From positions 1 to 22,190 of the forward strand of contig JASEIM010000028.1 of the NCBI GenBank assembly GCA_030017655.1: DNA of 22,190 bases, in the 5' to 3' direction. Position numbers and translations under genes: made by a program. This document shows positions 13,972-22,190 of the stretch, one piece after another. The notes beneath the pieces are model-generated. The model was not told the DNA's origin. It searched no databases and saw nothing but the letters and a program-made list of their open reading frames with translations. The DNA comes from Methanobacterium sp. GTDB lineage: Archaea > Methanobacteriota > Methanobacteria > Methanobacteriales > Methanobacteriaceae. Every line of letters starts with the position of its first letter. Positions within the stretch are counted from its first letter, which is position 1.

Positions 13972-16278
13972 TTAAAACCGTTTTCTATCCATTAATTCCT
14001 TCATTTTTCCAGGATTCCAGCCACCTGATGCAGATTTAGACCTTCCAACCTGTTGAACGTAGCCAGTTATCCTGTCGTACCATTCAACTTCTGTTGTTTC
14101 ACCGCATGCACCGCAGCTATCCTGTAACCCTTTCATAAGTGTCTTACATTTAACGCAAAAGCTCAGTGCCGAACTGTATGCCCAGAACCCAATATCTGAT
14201 TTCCTTGCAATCTTATCTGTGAGGCTCATGAGTGCATCCGGATCTGAATAGGATTCTCCCATGAATGCATGGAATATGTGACCTCCAAGTGTCTTTGGAT
14301 GGTACTGTGCTTCGATTTTAATCTTTTCTGGGAGTAAGACATCAGCATTAACCGGTACGTGGGATGAATTGGTGTAATATGCTGCTTTTTCATCACCATT
14401 TGCAATGATTTTATCCCTGTATCTTTCAAGGTCAAGCATTGCAAATCTGTATGCCGTGGATTCTGCAGGTGTCTGGAGAACTGTCCATCTTAAACCTGTT
14501 TCCGCCTTCAATTCAGCAGTTCTGTTATTCATATAATCAAGTACTTTTAATCCAAATTTATTGGCATCCTTATCCTCAATTCCTGCTCCTAATGCATATA
14601 GAAGCATTTCATTTAGCCCAACAAAACCAAATGACATTGTAGAGTTTTCTATTCTGTAATATGTTTCCTCCCCCGCTTTCTGTGAAAGGAATGGGAGTAA
14701 GTTATATTCATTAAGGCATTTAAGGGCTTGTTCTCTTCGTATTTGTAAGATCTGTTCTCCAATGCTCATGTAAGAATCAAGATACTCAAATATGTCATCT
14801 TCATCCTTTGAATTATATGCAATTCTTGGAAGGTTTAATGTGACATAAGCAAGGTTTCCTGTTCTGAAACAGTCTTTCTCCCAGTCTCCAGTCCAGTTAT
14901 CGCTCAATGATGTCCTGCATCCCATATAGTTTGACAGGTTGCCTCTGTAATCTGGAAGCATGTTTATAAAGTAAGGAGATCCGTATTTAGCTGAAAGTTC
15001 ATGTACGCGTCTTAAATCTTCTTCAAATTCAGATTTCAAGACTTCATCCCTTAAAACATAAGGAGTGTTTGGGAAAAGGTGAGGTTTACCATCTGAATCT
15101 CCTTCAAGAAGTGTTTCAGTAAATGCACGTTGTAACATCCTTGTTTCTTCTTCAAAGTCTCCGTATGTACCTACGAGCTGTCCTCTTGGCCCGTATGCAG
15201 GTTCATCCTGTAAAAATTTAGGTACAGTAAATTCAAGGTTGATGCTTGTAAACGGTACTTGAGAACCTCTTGCAGCATAGGCCATATTAAGGTTATAAAT
15301 AAACATCTGCACTGCCTGTTTTACCTTCTCATAGGGTAAACCAGCAGCGAATGGAGCTACAAATACATTCCATAGGCTCATTGACTGCCCGCCGCTCATG
15401 TTCTGCTGAGCTGCAAGCATTATTTCCCCTGAATGGTTCATCAATGTTTCAATATGGTTTGGAGGGCCCGCTACTGATGTATGGTCTCCTGTACCATCAA
15501 CTTTAAGTCCGTTTCTTATAAATATCCTTAAATCGTGCTGTAAACAATTTATTGGACGTCCTGCAAAGAATTCAAGGTCATGTATGTGCAGGTCACCACC
15601 CATGTGGGCATCTGCAAATTCATTGGGGAGGATGTGTAACAATGCGTACTGCTTGAGTGCCTCATCTGCAACATACTTGTGAACGGTCTCAGGATTATGA
15701 ATCATATTTGCATTATCACGTGAGCCGTTTTGAATGAGATTTGTGATGTTGTATACAGGTATACCGACCCTTGTATATTCACGTCTTAAAGCTTCAAGAC
15801 CATGCTCTACAAGTTTGGTGTTAACAATTTCCCTGATCATCGGGGCTGTCAAGTATTCAACATCAAGTTTTTTAAGTTCCTTCCATGCATCATTAGCTAT
15901 TTCTTCTGCAAGCTCTTTTGATGCATTAGTTTCTACAATAAGAGTTTTTTCAATTTTACTTTTATCAAATGGCTCTATTGTATCTCTTGTAGTTCTTACC
16001 TTCAATGCGTTGGCTGCAAAATATTTGTCTGCAATTTTTTCATCGATTTTTTTAAGGCAGTCGTATACTATTATTTTTATTTCTGCTGTGGAGATACCAT
16101 CATAAGTAGCGGTAGCAACTGATGATGCAATCTTTTCAGCAGCCCAAAGGGGAGCTCCTACCATAAGGCAAGATTTAACCAATTTTTCGGGGCTGAATTT
16201 TTCATATATCCCATTATTTTTTAAGACACACGTTTTGGCTCTTGTCGGGAGCCCAGCAATAACATGCATATCTCTCAT
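13972..16278 (-). CDS. nrdD: Anaerobic ribonucleoside-triphosphate reductase (class III)
   Basis: A 768-residue cytoplasmic glycyl-radical enzyme that reduces NTPs to dNTPs. The N-terminus holds what look like two tandem ATP-cone domains (about 16-94 and 97-175), the allosteric switches for overall activity. The catalytic barrel follows. The C-terminus carries a zinc site with Cys708, Cys711, Cys722 and Cys725, and RITGY with Gly739 as the expected radical site. No intein is seen. The start is firm: GGAGGA lies seven bases before ATG on the minus strand (complement of 16286-16291). The activase gene nrdG is not in the window. polC lies 240 bases upstream on the same strand. The gap between them has two copies of ATATATTTTGT (16454-16464, 16490-16500) and an inverted repeat at 16363-16380. 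Confidence 0.96.
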   Translation of the reverse strand: MRDMHVIAGLPTRAKTCVLKNNGIYEKFSPEKLVKSCLMVGAPLWAAEKIASSVATATYDGISTAEIKIIVYDCLKKIDEKIADKYFAANALKVRTTRDTIEPFDKSKIEKTLIVETNASKELAEEIANDAWKELKKLDVEYLTAPMIREIVNTKLVEHGLEALRREYTRVGIPVYNITNLIQNGSRDNANMIHNPETVHKYVADEALKQYALLHILPNEFADAHMGGDLHIHDLEFFAGRPINCLQHDLRIFIRNGLKVDGTGDHTSVAGPPNHIETLMNHSGEIMLAAQQNMSGGQSMSLWNVFVAPFAAGLPYEKVKQAVQMFIYNLNMAYAARGSQVPFTSINLEFTVPKFLQDEPAYGPRGQLVGTYGDFEEETRMLQRAFTETLLEGDSDGKPHLFPNTPYVLRDEVLKSEFEEDLRRVHELSAKYGSPYFINMLPDYRGNLSNYMGCRTSLSDNWTGDWEKDCFRTGNLAYVTLNLPRIAYNSKDEDDIFEYLDSYMSIGEQILQIRREQALKCLNEYNLLPFLSQKAGEETYYRIENSTMSFGFVGLNEMLLYALGAGIEDKDANKFGLKVLDYMNNRTAELKAETGLRWTVLQTPAESTAYRFAMLDLERYRDKIIANGDEKAAYYTNSSHVPVNADVLLPEKIKIEAQYHPKTLGGHIFHAFMGESYSDPDALMSLTDKIARKSDIGFWAYSSALSFCVKCKTLMKGLQDSCGACGETTEVEWYDRITGYVQQVGRSKSASGGWNPGKMKELMDRKRF

Positions 16279-16518
16279 TTACATATCCTCCAATACTAAT
16301 ATTATTATTTATTTCTTAAATCATAATAATTTTTTGATTAGCACAATAAACTGAACTCCTATTCTGATCTTATAATCAGATGAAAATTCAATTTAAGATT
16401 TTAAACCTGTAATTTTTATTTATCATTGAACTATTTTGAAGAGTCAGATCAGCATATATTTTGTTATTAGGTATTCACTTTCTCCCAATATATATTTTGT
16501 ACTTTCCCATATTGTGTT

Positions 16519-19500
16519 TTACAGAAACACATCCAGTGAGCTCTGTTTGGATTTATCGCTTTCAAATAGTGAATTAATCCCAGATTCAATTAGCTCAATT
16601 CTTTGAACAAGATAATTATCAATTGGATATCTTTGAGCAAGTTCCTTTGAAATATCAAGATACTTAACCACAGAACCTTTGGAAATGCTGAGTATCAGAT
16701 TTCCGCCACAAACACATTCGCCACTAAGTGGTATCCTTCTATACTTTTTGTTGCACTTAGTACATCTAACTTTCTGTCTGGAAAATGCCCTAACATTCCC
16801 TGCCATATCCGGCAGAAAATGAGATGTTAAAACCCCCTCCACAACTCCCTTCTGGTCAACCGCCCTTATTTTTTCAGCCAATTTAACCTGTTCTTCCACT
16901 TTTTCCTTCATTGTAGGAAGCATCTTGTAAAGGCAGAGTTTTGGGCCATTATGAATGCTTGAAGTATCATGAGAAAACATTATTCCCTGATACTGGTCTT
17001 CAGTTCCTAACCTTTTCTTCACATTATCAATAAAAGGAAGTACATCAGACGGTTTAGCAAATTCAAGCGTTTTTTCATATAATTCTAAAGGAAGTGTTGA
17101 CATAGCATCGATATTATGAGATTCATCATCTATTTCCTCTGGATCTATTCTTGATGAGAGAACCAGTGGAGCATCCATTCGACCACCCCTGGAGCTTGGG
17201 AGATAAATCTTTGAAAAGTTAATCAGTGCATCCAGTAGCAGCATTACAGAATCTTCGTCGCTGTCACAGTTCCTTCTTTTTGCGGAATGGAAATATGGAT
17301 GTGCATAGCACGCAGAAGCCCTTGTAAACCCAACAACCCTTCCCAAAACTCCTGCAGATGTATGCGGGGCAAGTCCTACCACCAGATGGCCTACAAGGTC
17401 TTCTTTTTGCTTAATATTATAAAATCTATCTACATGATAAAAATTTTCAAGGAGATCATCTACAAACTTTGAAACCCTCATAAGGTATTCTGCGCAGTTT
17501 TCAGATATAATCACGTCCTGAATCTTGATTTCAATGATCTGATCATCATTTTCAATTTCTTTACCATGTATATCGTGAGTGTAACCCATTTCAACAAGTT
17601 TTTCAGGGCTTACCCCAACTTCCCGCGGTATAAAATGAGTAATGGGCAAATCAGTGGAGTCATGCCTTATTGTAGCATCCTTAAAGCAAAATACATCATT
17701 TTTAGCCCTTAAAATTCCTTTTTCAAGGGGTTCAGGGAATTTTTGTTCGGATATCATCCCAATAACGCCCTTAATTTCATCTAATTTTCTGACCCCTACA
17801 TTTTCGTAAGATTTTTTAAGTAAACCCGCCAGGTTAATTTTTTTCTTTCCAGAGCCGGTTGGTATAGCTCTTGCACCACATACAGGACATTTAGCTTGAA
17901 ATGAACCTACACCACATTCAGTACACTTACATCGCGAAATATCGGCATAAATTTCTCCCTTTTTAGCTGCATCAATGATGTTACGTCTGCTCCCGCCGTT
18001 TGTACCGATAGGAAATAGAGCATGAGGTGCAGGTTTCATTTTCCGCTCTTTTGTTTTTTCAGGTCTTCCAACCCTTGCACCAATATATGTTGGGGCTTTT
18101 GCCATTATTTTCACAGGAGATACTTCATTTAAAGCATCTAAAGTAGAAATTCCTTTAGAAACATCCAGAGGCCTGGAAAGAGTATTAATTAGTGCATAAG
18201 CATGATCTCTTTCAATTATAATTTTATTATTCTGAACAAGGTGAGGAACTCCTAAAACTTCTAATACTCTTTTAGAAGGTTCTATATCTAATATCAAACC
18301 ATTTAATACATCTGAATCATTGTAATTTTTGTATAACCAGCTTCTAAGCTCATTTAAATCATTGATTGATACATCATGATAAAAATAAGTATATTTTGGA
18401 TGTAAAGGAACATCATACGTTTTTGATATCTCAAAAGCATATTCTGAATCTATATCATTAATTTCATTCAAATTTAAATTTTTTTGGTCCAAATATTGCT
18501 TTGAAACTCCAATTTTTTTAATCCACCATTCTTCACACCATGCAGAGGGCAATAAAACATGATTATTTCTTAAAAATTCGCCAAAAGCTACCAGTATATC
18601 TCCTAAAAATAAGATTTCTACTATATCTTTCCTGATCTTTTTAGCCTGATCTATGGATTCAACTTTAATTACGCTTCCATTTCTCAGTTTAACAATAGGA
18701 CCCTCTATACTATCACATGGCACAACACACATTCCTTTTCCAGGCCTTTCAATCTTCATTTGAGTCCCAACTGCCAGGAATTCTACAATTTCCATGGTTA
18801 ATGGACTTATACCCATTGCAGCAAGACCTGAATTTCTTGATCTTCCATATCTCAGCCTGAATCCGCCTTTAGTTTGAGGATATGCTAAAACAGGCCTTCC
18901 ACCAATGATATCCCTCATATATTTATCATCCACTTTAGGTGCACCTTCTTCTTTATCATCTGAACCGGCGCTACCCTTTGAAAACCCTGATAACCATTCC
19001 CATCCCTCAATTTTCAATATATTAGCATATTTTAAGACTTTTGGAGCTTTCTGTATAACTCCTTCAGCCATTGCAAGGAGAGCCCCCCCTCTAATGTTGT
19101 TGGTTTCGACTCTCTCCAGATCACGGTGAGAGACTTCAATCTGGTCTGTAGGTTCTCCTGTTACCTCCACAGGAATGCTTTTTATAGCAAGCCTTACTTC
19201 ATCTGGGGTTGGCGAATACTGGAGGTTAGTAACTTCTGATTCGTAAAGTTCTACTTCCTCAACGTATCTTTCAATCTCCCTTTCTGTGGGTTTGTAAATA
19301 TCAAGACCAATAGAAAGCCTTATATAATCTCCAATTAAGACTGCCATTGCTGCCGCAGTACCCCCAGCGCTTCTTATCGGACCTGCAAAGTAAACTGCAA
19401 AATACCAGCTTTTATCAAAGTTTTGCTTTATTTTTACCTTTGCAATTCCTTCAAGTGGTGCTGCAACCACCCCTTCAGTTAATATAGCAAGGGCTGTTCG

Positions 19501-19803
19501 GAGTGCCTGGTCTGCTTTTTTTTCTTTAATTTCAAGTGGATCTTCCTTACCTTCTTCATCGGTTTTGGTTACAATTTCCCTTGCTATTTGAAATGCTGCC
19601 TCTTCTCTGGAAGATTCATCTTCTAATTTTTTAATTCTCTCTGCAATACCCGGAGGGCCAACTAACCCTTCTACCCTTTCTGCTAAATCCTTAGCTAATG
19701 GTACTTCAGGCTCTAACTCTATATCATATCCTTTAAGCCGTGCATTTCTTGCTACAGCATAAACTTTCTCTGTTTCTTCTTCTAAAGTCTCAAAGTACCC
19801 CAT
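16519..19803 (-). CDS. polC: DNA polymerase II (PolD) large subunit DP2
   Basis: The 1094-residue catalytic subunit of the archaeal replicative polymerase D. The N-terminal region has YFAGPIRSAGGTAAAMAVL. The double-psi beta-barrel active site contains NCDSDED (845-851), with the DxD aspartates Asp847 and Asp849; the middle residue is Ser. Zinc-binding clusters are visible near 625-643 (CKCTEC, CPVC) and 1014-1032 (CTKC, CVCG). The C-terminus ends in QSSLDVFL, a PCNA-interacting (PIP-like) motif. There is no intein. The start is ATG 19803, preceded by AAGTGA; GTG at 19812 is the alternative. A minus-strand TATA box (complement of 19834-19841) predicts transcription starting near 19811-19815, so the leader is very short. 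The small subunit DP1 is not in the window. Confidence 0.97.
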   Translation of the reverse strand: MGYFETLEEETEKVYAVARNARLKGYDIELEPEVPLAKDLAERVEGLVGPPGIAERIKKLEDESSREEAAFQIAREIVTKTDEEGKEDPLEIKEKKADQALRTALAILTEGVVAAPLEGIAKVKIKQNFDKSWYFAVYFAGPIRSAGGTAAAMAVLIGDYIRLSIGLDIYKPTEREIERYVEEVELYESEVTNLQYSPTPDEVRLAIKSIPVEVTGEPTDQIEVSHRDLERVETNNIRGGALLAMAEGVIQKAPKVLKYANILKIEGWEWLSGFSKGSAGSDDKEEGAPKVDDKYMRDIIGGRPVLAYPQTKGGFRLRYGRSRNSGLAAMGISPLTMEIVEFLAVGTQMKIERPGKGMCVVPCDSIEGPIVKLRNGSVIKVESIDQAKKIRKDIVEILFLGDILVAFGEFLRNNHVLLPSAWCEEWWIKKIGVSKQYLDQKNLNLNEINDIDSEYAFEISKTYDVPLHPKYTYFYHDVSINDLNELRSWLYKNYNDSDVLNGLILDIEPSKRVLEVLGVPHLVQNNKIIIERDHAYALINTLSRPLDVSKGISTLDALNEVSPVKIMAKAPTYIGARVGRPEKTKERKMKPAPHALFPIGTNGGSRRNIIDAAKKGEIYADISRCKCTECGVGSFQAKCPVCGARAIPTGSGKKKINLAGLLKKSYENVGVRKLDEIKGVIGMISEQKFPEPLEKGILRAKNDVFCFKDATIRHDSTDLPITHFIPREVGVSPEKLVEMGYTHDIHGKEIENDDQIIEIKIQDVIISENCAEYLMRVSKFVDDLLENFYHVDRFYNIKQKEDLVGHLVVGLAPHTSAGVLGRVVGFTRASACYAHPYFHSAKRRNCDSDEDSVMLLLDALINFSKIYLPSSRGGRMDAPLVLSSRIDPEEIDDESHNIDAMSTLPLELYEKTLEFAKPSDVLPFIDNVKKRLGTEDQYQGIMFSHDTSSIHNGPKLCLYKMLPTMKEKVEEQVKLAEKIRAVDQKGVVEGVLTSHFLPDMAGNVRAFSRQKVRCTKCNKKYRRIPLSGECVCGGNLILSISKGSVVKYLDISKELAQRYPIDNYLVQRIELIESGINSLFESDKSKQSSLDVFL

Positions 19804-20358
19804 TCTGTTCACTTACCCTGCAAAAAATTATTCTATATAAAAAATGTTGCCCATTATATTGGGGCTGTATTTAAATAATTTGGATCAGTTTCGTTAAACA
19901 TTAAAAAGCAAATATCCGATCCTATTCCTTAATATTGGCCCAATTAGATTATATAGTTTACTATGGGGCTTCTATAAATTCCTAAATAGTGTAAAAATCA
20001 TTATTAGTAAGAATATATTTAAGTTATTAATATTGGCCCATATTAAGTTTAATGCACCTATACGATTTTAAAATGATAATTAACCAATATTAAGCATTAA
20101 ATATATATTTAAACACGTATTAAATTTATTATTCATTTAAAAATAATTTTAATCCTCAATTTATAAATGTAATTACTTATTTAACCCCTAAGGTAAATAT
20201 GCAAAAAGAGAATGGATTTAGAAATATACAAAAATTAGAAGAATTTTTAAGCTATTAAAAAATATTTAAATATAACCTTTAAATGATCCTAAAACAATAT
20301 AATAGTACGTTGAAACTTATAATTCATTTTCTATTTAACTAGATTAATGGTGATTTTT
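19804..20358. other. Long AT-rich divergent region between polC and secG with repeated GC-containing motifs
   Basis: No gene is seen. TATATAAA at 19834-19841 reads as a TATA box for polC on the minus strand, and TTTAAATATA at 20265-20274 is a candidate for secG. Against an almost pure A/T background are TTAATATTGGCCCA at 19929-19942 and 20027-20040, TGGGGCT at 19860-19866 and 19964-19970, and CCCATTATATTGGG at 19850-19863. ACCAATATTAAG at 20083-20094 is an inverted copy of part of the first motif. The second GGCCCA copy sits in an inverted repeat, TTAATAT (20027-20033) and ATATTAA (20040-20046). The unit TGGGGCT...GGCCCA occurs twice about 100 bases apart, perhaps a diverged tandem duplication or regulator sites. 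Confidence 0.5.
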
Positions 20359-20517
20359 ATGGCAAAAAGAGATAAAAAGGTACTTCCACCAAGTGGAGCC
20401 GGTCTTGTAAGATATTTTGAAGAAGAAACAAAAGGGCCAACTTTAAGCCCAGAACAAGTAGTAATTATGACTGTAATTCTGGCAGTGGCCTGTATAGCAC
20501 TACGATTTACACAATAA
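20359..20517 (+). CDS. secG: Preprotein translocase subunit SecG (Sec61 beta)
   Basis: A 52-residue tail-anchored membrane protein of the SecYEG translocon. It begins MAKRDKKVLPPSGAGL, followed by VRYFEEETKGP and a single C-terminal transmembrane helix (about 33-50), exactly the archaeal Sec61-beta layout. GGTGAT at 20349-20354 lies four bases before ATG. It is only 41 bases upstream of purB and is likely co-transcribed. Its stop codon is part of a hairpin (20515-20532). Confidence 0.92.
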   Translation: MAKRDKKVLPPSGAGLVRYFEEETKGPTLSPEQVVIMTVILAVACIALRFTQ

Positions 20518-20532
20518 GTGTCTTAACACTTA
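20515..20532 (+). repeat. Hairpin spanning the secG stop codon
   Basis: TAAGTGT (20515-20521) and ACACTTA (20526-20532) form a perfect 7-bp stem with loop CTTA. There is no strong U-tract after it, so it may be an mRNA processing or attenuation element between secG and purB rather than a terminator. Confidence 0.5.
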
Positions 20533-20558
20533 CTGCTTATTTTAAAGGAGATCATTAA

Positions 20559-21908
20559 ATGGCAATTCATCCTATTGAGTTCAGATACGGTACTCCCGAG
20601 ATGCGTAATGTCTGGGAAGCAGAAAATAAGCTTCAAAAAATGCTCGATGTTGAAGCGGCTCTTGCAAAAGCAGAATCAGAGCTTAATTTAGTTCCAAAAG
20701 AAGCTGCAGAGGAAATAAACAAAAAAGCAAGTACTGAATATGTTACGCTGGAAAGAGTGGCTGAAATTGAAAGGCAAACCAATCACGATATAGCATCAAT
20801 TGTTAAAGCCCTCGCAGAAGCATGTAGCGGCAATGCTGGAGAATATGTTCATTTTGGAGCCACTTCCAACGACATAATTGATACTTCACAATCACTTCTT
20901 TTTAAAGAATCCATTGCAATTTTAAAAGAAAAGCTGATTAATCTAACAAAAACCCTGCTTCAACTTGCTGATGAGCATAAAAATACTGTTAGCATAGGTA
21001 GGACCCATGGACAGCACGCTCTCCCCATTACATACGGTATGAAGTTTGCATTATGGGCTGATGAAGTTCACAGACAAATTGAAAGGCTTGATGCATGCAA
21101 AAACAGATTATGCGTGGGTATGATGACCGGTGCAGTGGGCACCATTGCAGCCCTTGGAGATGAAGGTCTGGATGTCCACAAAAAAGTGTCTGAAATACTG
21201 GGACTTGAACCTGTTTTAATCTCAAATCAGGTTGTTCAGAGGGATAATCACGCCGAATTCATTATGGATCTTGCAAATATAGCAAGCACCCTTGATAAAA
21301 TTGGTTTAGAGATTAGAAATCTCCAGAGAACAGAAATAAAGGAAATTGGAGAAAAATTCGATCCTGAAAAGCAGGTTGGAAGCAGTACAATGCCCCATAA
21401 AATGAATCCAATAACTGCAGAGCGTATATGTGGGGTATCAAGAGTTATTCGTGCTTATGTGATCCCTGCACTTGAAAATAATCCTTTATGGCATGAAAGA
21501 GATCTTACAAATTCATCATGTGAACGAATAATCCTGCCTGAAGCCTGTATTCTCACTGACTATATACTGAATCTCACAATTAAATTACTTAAAAATCTGA
21601 CATTCTATCCAGAAAACATTGAAAAGAATCTTAACGCCACCAATGGACTTATAATGGCCGAAAGATTAATGGCCGAACTCACAAGGAGAGGAATGGGAAG
21701 GCAAACTGCCTATGCATTTGCTAGGAAATGTTCAATTAAAGCCAATAGGGAAAATACCAGTCTTGTGGATGTAGTTTTATCACAAGACGAGATAAAACAG
21801 TATTTATCCTCCGAAGAAATCAGAGAAATAATGAATCCTCATACTTACATTGGATCATCTGTTTCTATAGTAAATAATGTGCTGGAAGAATCCAAAAAGT
21901 GGTTTTAA
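20559..21908 (+). CDS. purB: Adenylosuccinate lyase
   Basis: A 449-residue cytoplasmic enzyme of the fumarase/aspartase superfamily that acts twice in purine synthesis. It releases fumarate from SAICAR and from adenylosuccinate, so it serves both IMP and AMP formation. The superfamily signature GSSTMPHKMNP is at 274-284 and RTHGQHA, with a catalytic His at 150, is at 148-154. HFGATSNDI at 98-106 is also typical. Length is normal and the frame is intact. AGGAGATC at 20546-20553 precedes the ATG. It follows secG by 41 bases, probably in one transcript. Confidence 0.97.
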   Translation: MAIHPIEFRYGTPEMRNVWEAENKLQKMLDVEAALAKAESELNLVPKEAAEEINKKASTEYVTLERVAEIERQTNHDIASIVKALAEACSGNAGEYVHFGATSNDIIDTSQSLLFKESIAILKEKLINLTKTLLQLADEHKNTVSIGRTHGQHALPITYGMKFALWADEVHRQIERLDACKNRLCVGMMTGAVGTIAALGDEGLDVHKKVSEILGLEPVLISNQVVQRDNHAEFIMDLANIASTLDKIGLEIRNLQRTEIKEIGEKFDPEKQVGSSTMPHKMNPITAERICGVSRVIRAYVIPALENNPLWHERDLTNSSCERIILPEACILTDYILNLTIKLLKNLTFYPENIEKNLNATNGLIMAERLMAELTRRGMGRQTAYAFARKCSIKANRENTSLVDVVLSQDEIKQYLSSEEIREIMNPHTYIGSSVSIVNNVLEESKKWF

Positions 21909-21991
21909 CCTCTTCATTATGACTTCTTGCACAAAGAACTGATTAATTCAAATAAGACCAAATAAATCTAATTTGAATCCACATATCCATA

Positions 21992-22007
21992 TTTTTTTTT
22001 ATTTTTT
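21992..22007 (+). terminator. Long U-tract after purB
   Basis: Nine T at 21992-22000, one A, then six T at 22002-22007, about 85 bases past the purB stop. Strong U-runs of this type end archaeal transcripts without needing a stem. Confidence 0.5.
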
Positions 22008-22146
22008 AAATTATCCATTATTTTTAGTCATTTTTTATTTTAAATTACTTTCTAAATCTTTTATTCATATAAAAAGACATATTTTCCATTTAAAGGAAAA
22101 ATATATTAATAATAATACCAAATATTAATACATTGAAATAAAGGTG

Positions 22147-22190
22147 GTTGAAGGAAATCTCTGATTTCTTGAACATTCCAAAATCTTGGG
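22147..22190 (+). repeat. Beginning of a second hairpin array, cut by the window end
   Basis: GTTGAAGGAAA at 22147-22157 is identical to 9640-9650 in the first array. It runs into a hairpin with GAAATC (22154-22159), loop TCT, and GATTTC (22163-22168). The next bases, CCAAAATCTTGGG, again look like a small inverted repeat. The element continues beyond the window. Confidence 0.5.

Noticed and set aside
16519..19803. Intein in DP2
   Set aside because: Some archaeal polC genes are interrupted by inteins, but this one has normal length and continuous family sequence through the active site.

Overview
The window looks like chromosomal DNA of a methanogenic archaeon of the order Methanobacteriales, most likely a mesophilic Methanobacterium. 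The evidence is the AT-rich sequence, archaeal TATA boxes of the TTTATATA type, GGTGA/GGAGGT ribosome binding sites, and an archaeal gene set: class I lysyl-tRNA synthetase, the large subunit of DNA polymerase D (DP2), a Sec61-beta-type SecG, a stand-alone sulfite-reductase-like siroheme protein and a ThiC-superfamily enzyme of archaeal type. No rRNA, tRNA, insertion sequence or CRISPR array was found.

Layout. Positions 1-4981 (+ strand): the tail of an unidentified gene, a DUF6448 protein, a 64-residue zinc-ribbon-like protein, a Dsr-LP-type siroheme/4Fe-4S protein, a ThiC-superfamily radical SAM enzyme (possibly the paralogue that makes 5-hydroxybenzimidazole) and lysS. Positions 5180-8822 (+): an APC-family amino acid permease whose full reading frame has no ATG/GTG/TTG start, then a cadC-cadA repressor/P-type ATPase operon for Cd/Zn/Pb resistance. 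Positions 8950-10957 (+): a UGSC-family redox protein with Cys in place of Sec, and its large partner, separated by about 300 bases packed with small hairpins. Positions 10974-12873 (-): a phytoene-desaturase-like flavoprotein and a small unknown protein.

Positions 12874-13880 hold the most interesting locus. A compact, GC-rich, apparently structured RNA has its own TATA box, two perfect inverted repeats directly upstream and a U8 run at its end. It runs tail-to-tail into a DUF3800 gene. I could not assign the RNA to a known family.

Positions 13972-19803 (-) carry nrdD (anaerobic ribonucleotide reductase with two ATP cones) and polC (DP2), so dNTP supply and replication genes are adjacent. 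After an AT-rich 555-base divergent region with repeated GGCCCA/TGGGGC motifs come secG and purB (+). The last 44 bases appear to begin a second hairpin array that shares an 11-base word with the one at 9489-9789.

All functional calls are from reading sequence motifs; no database search was possible.
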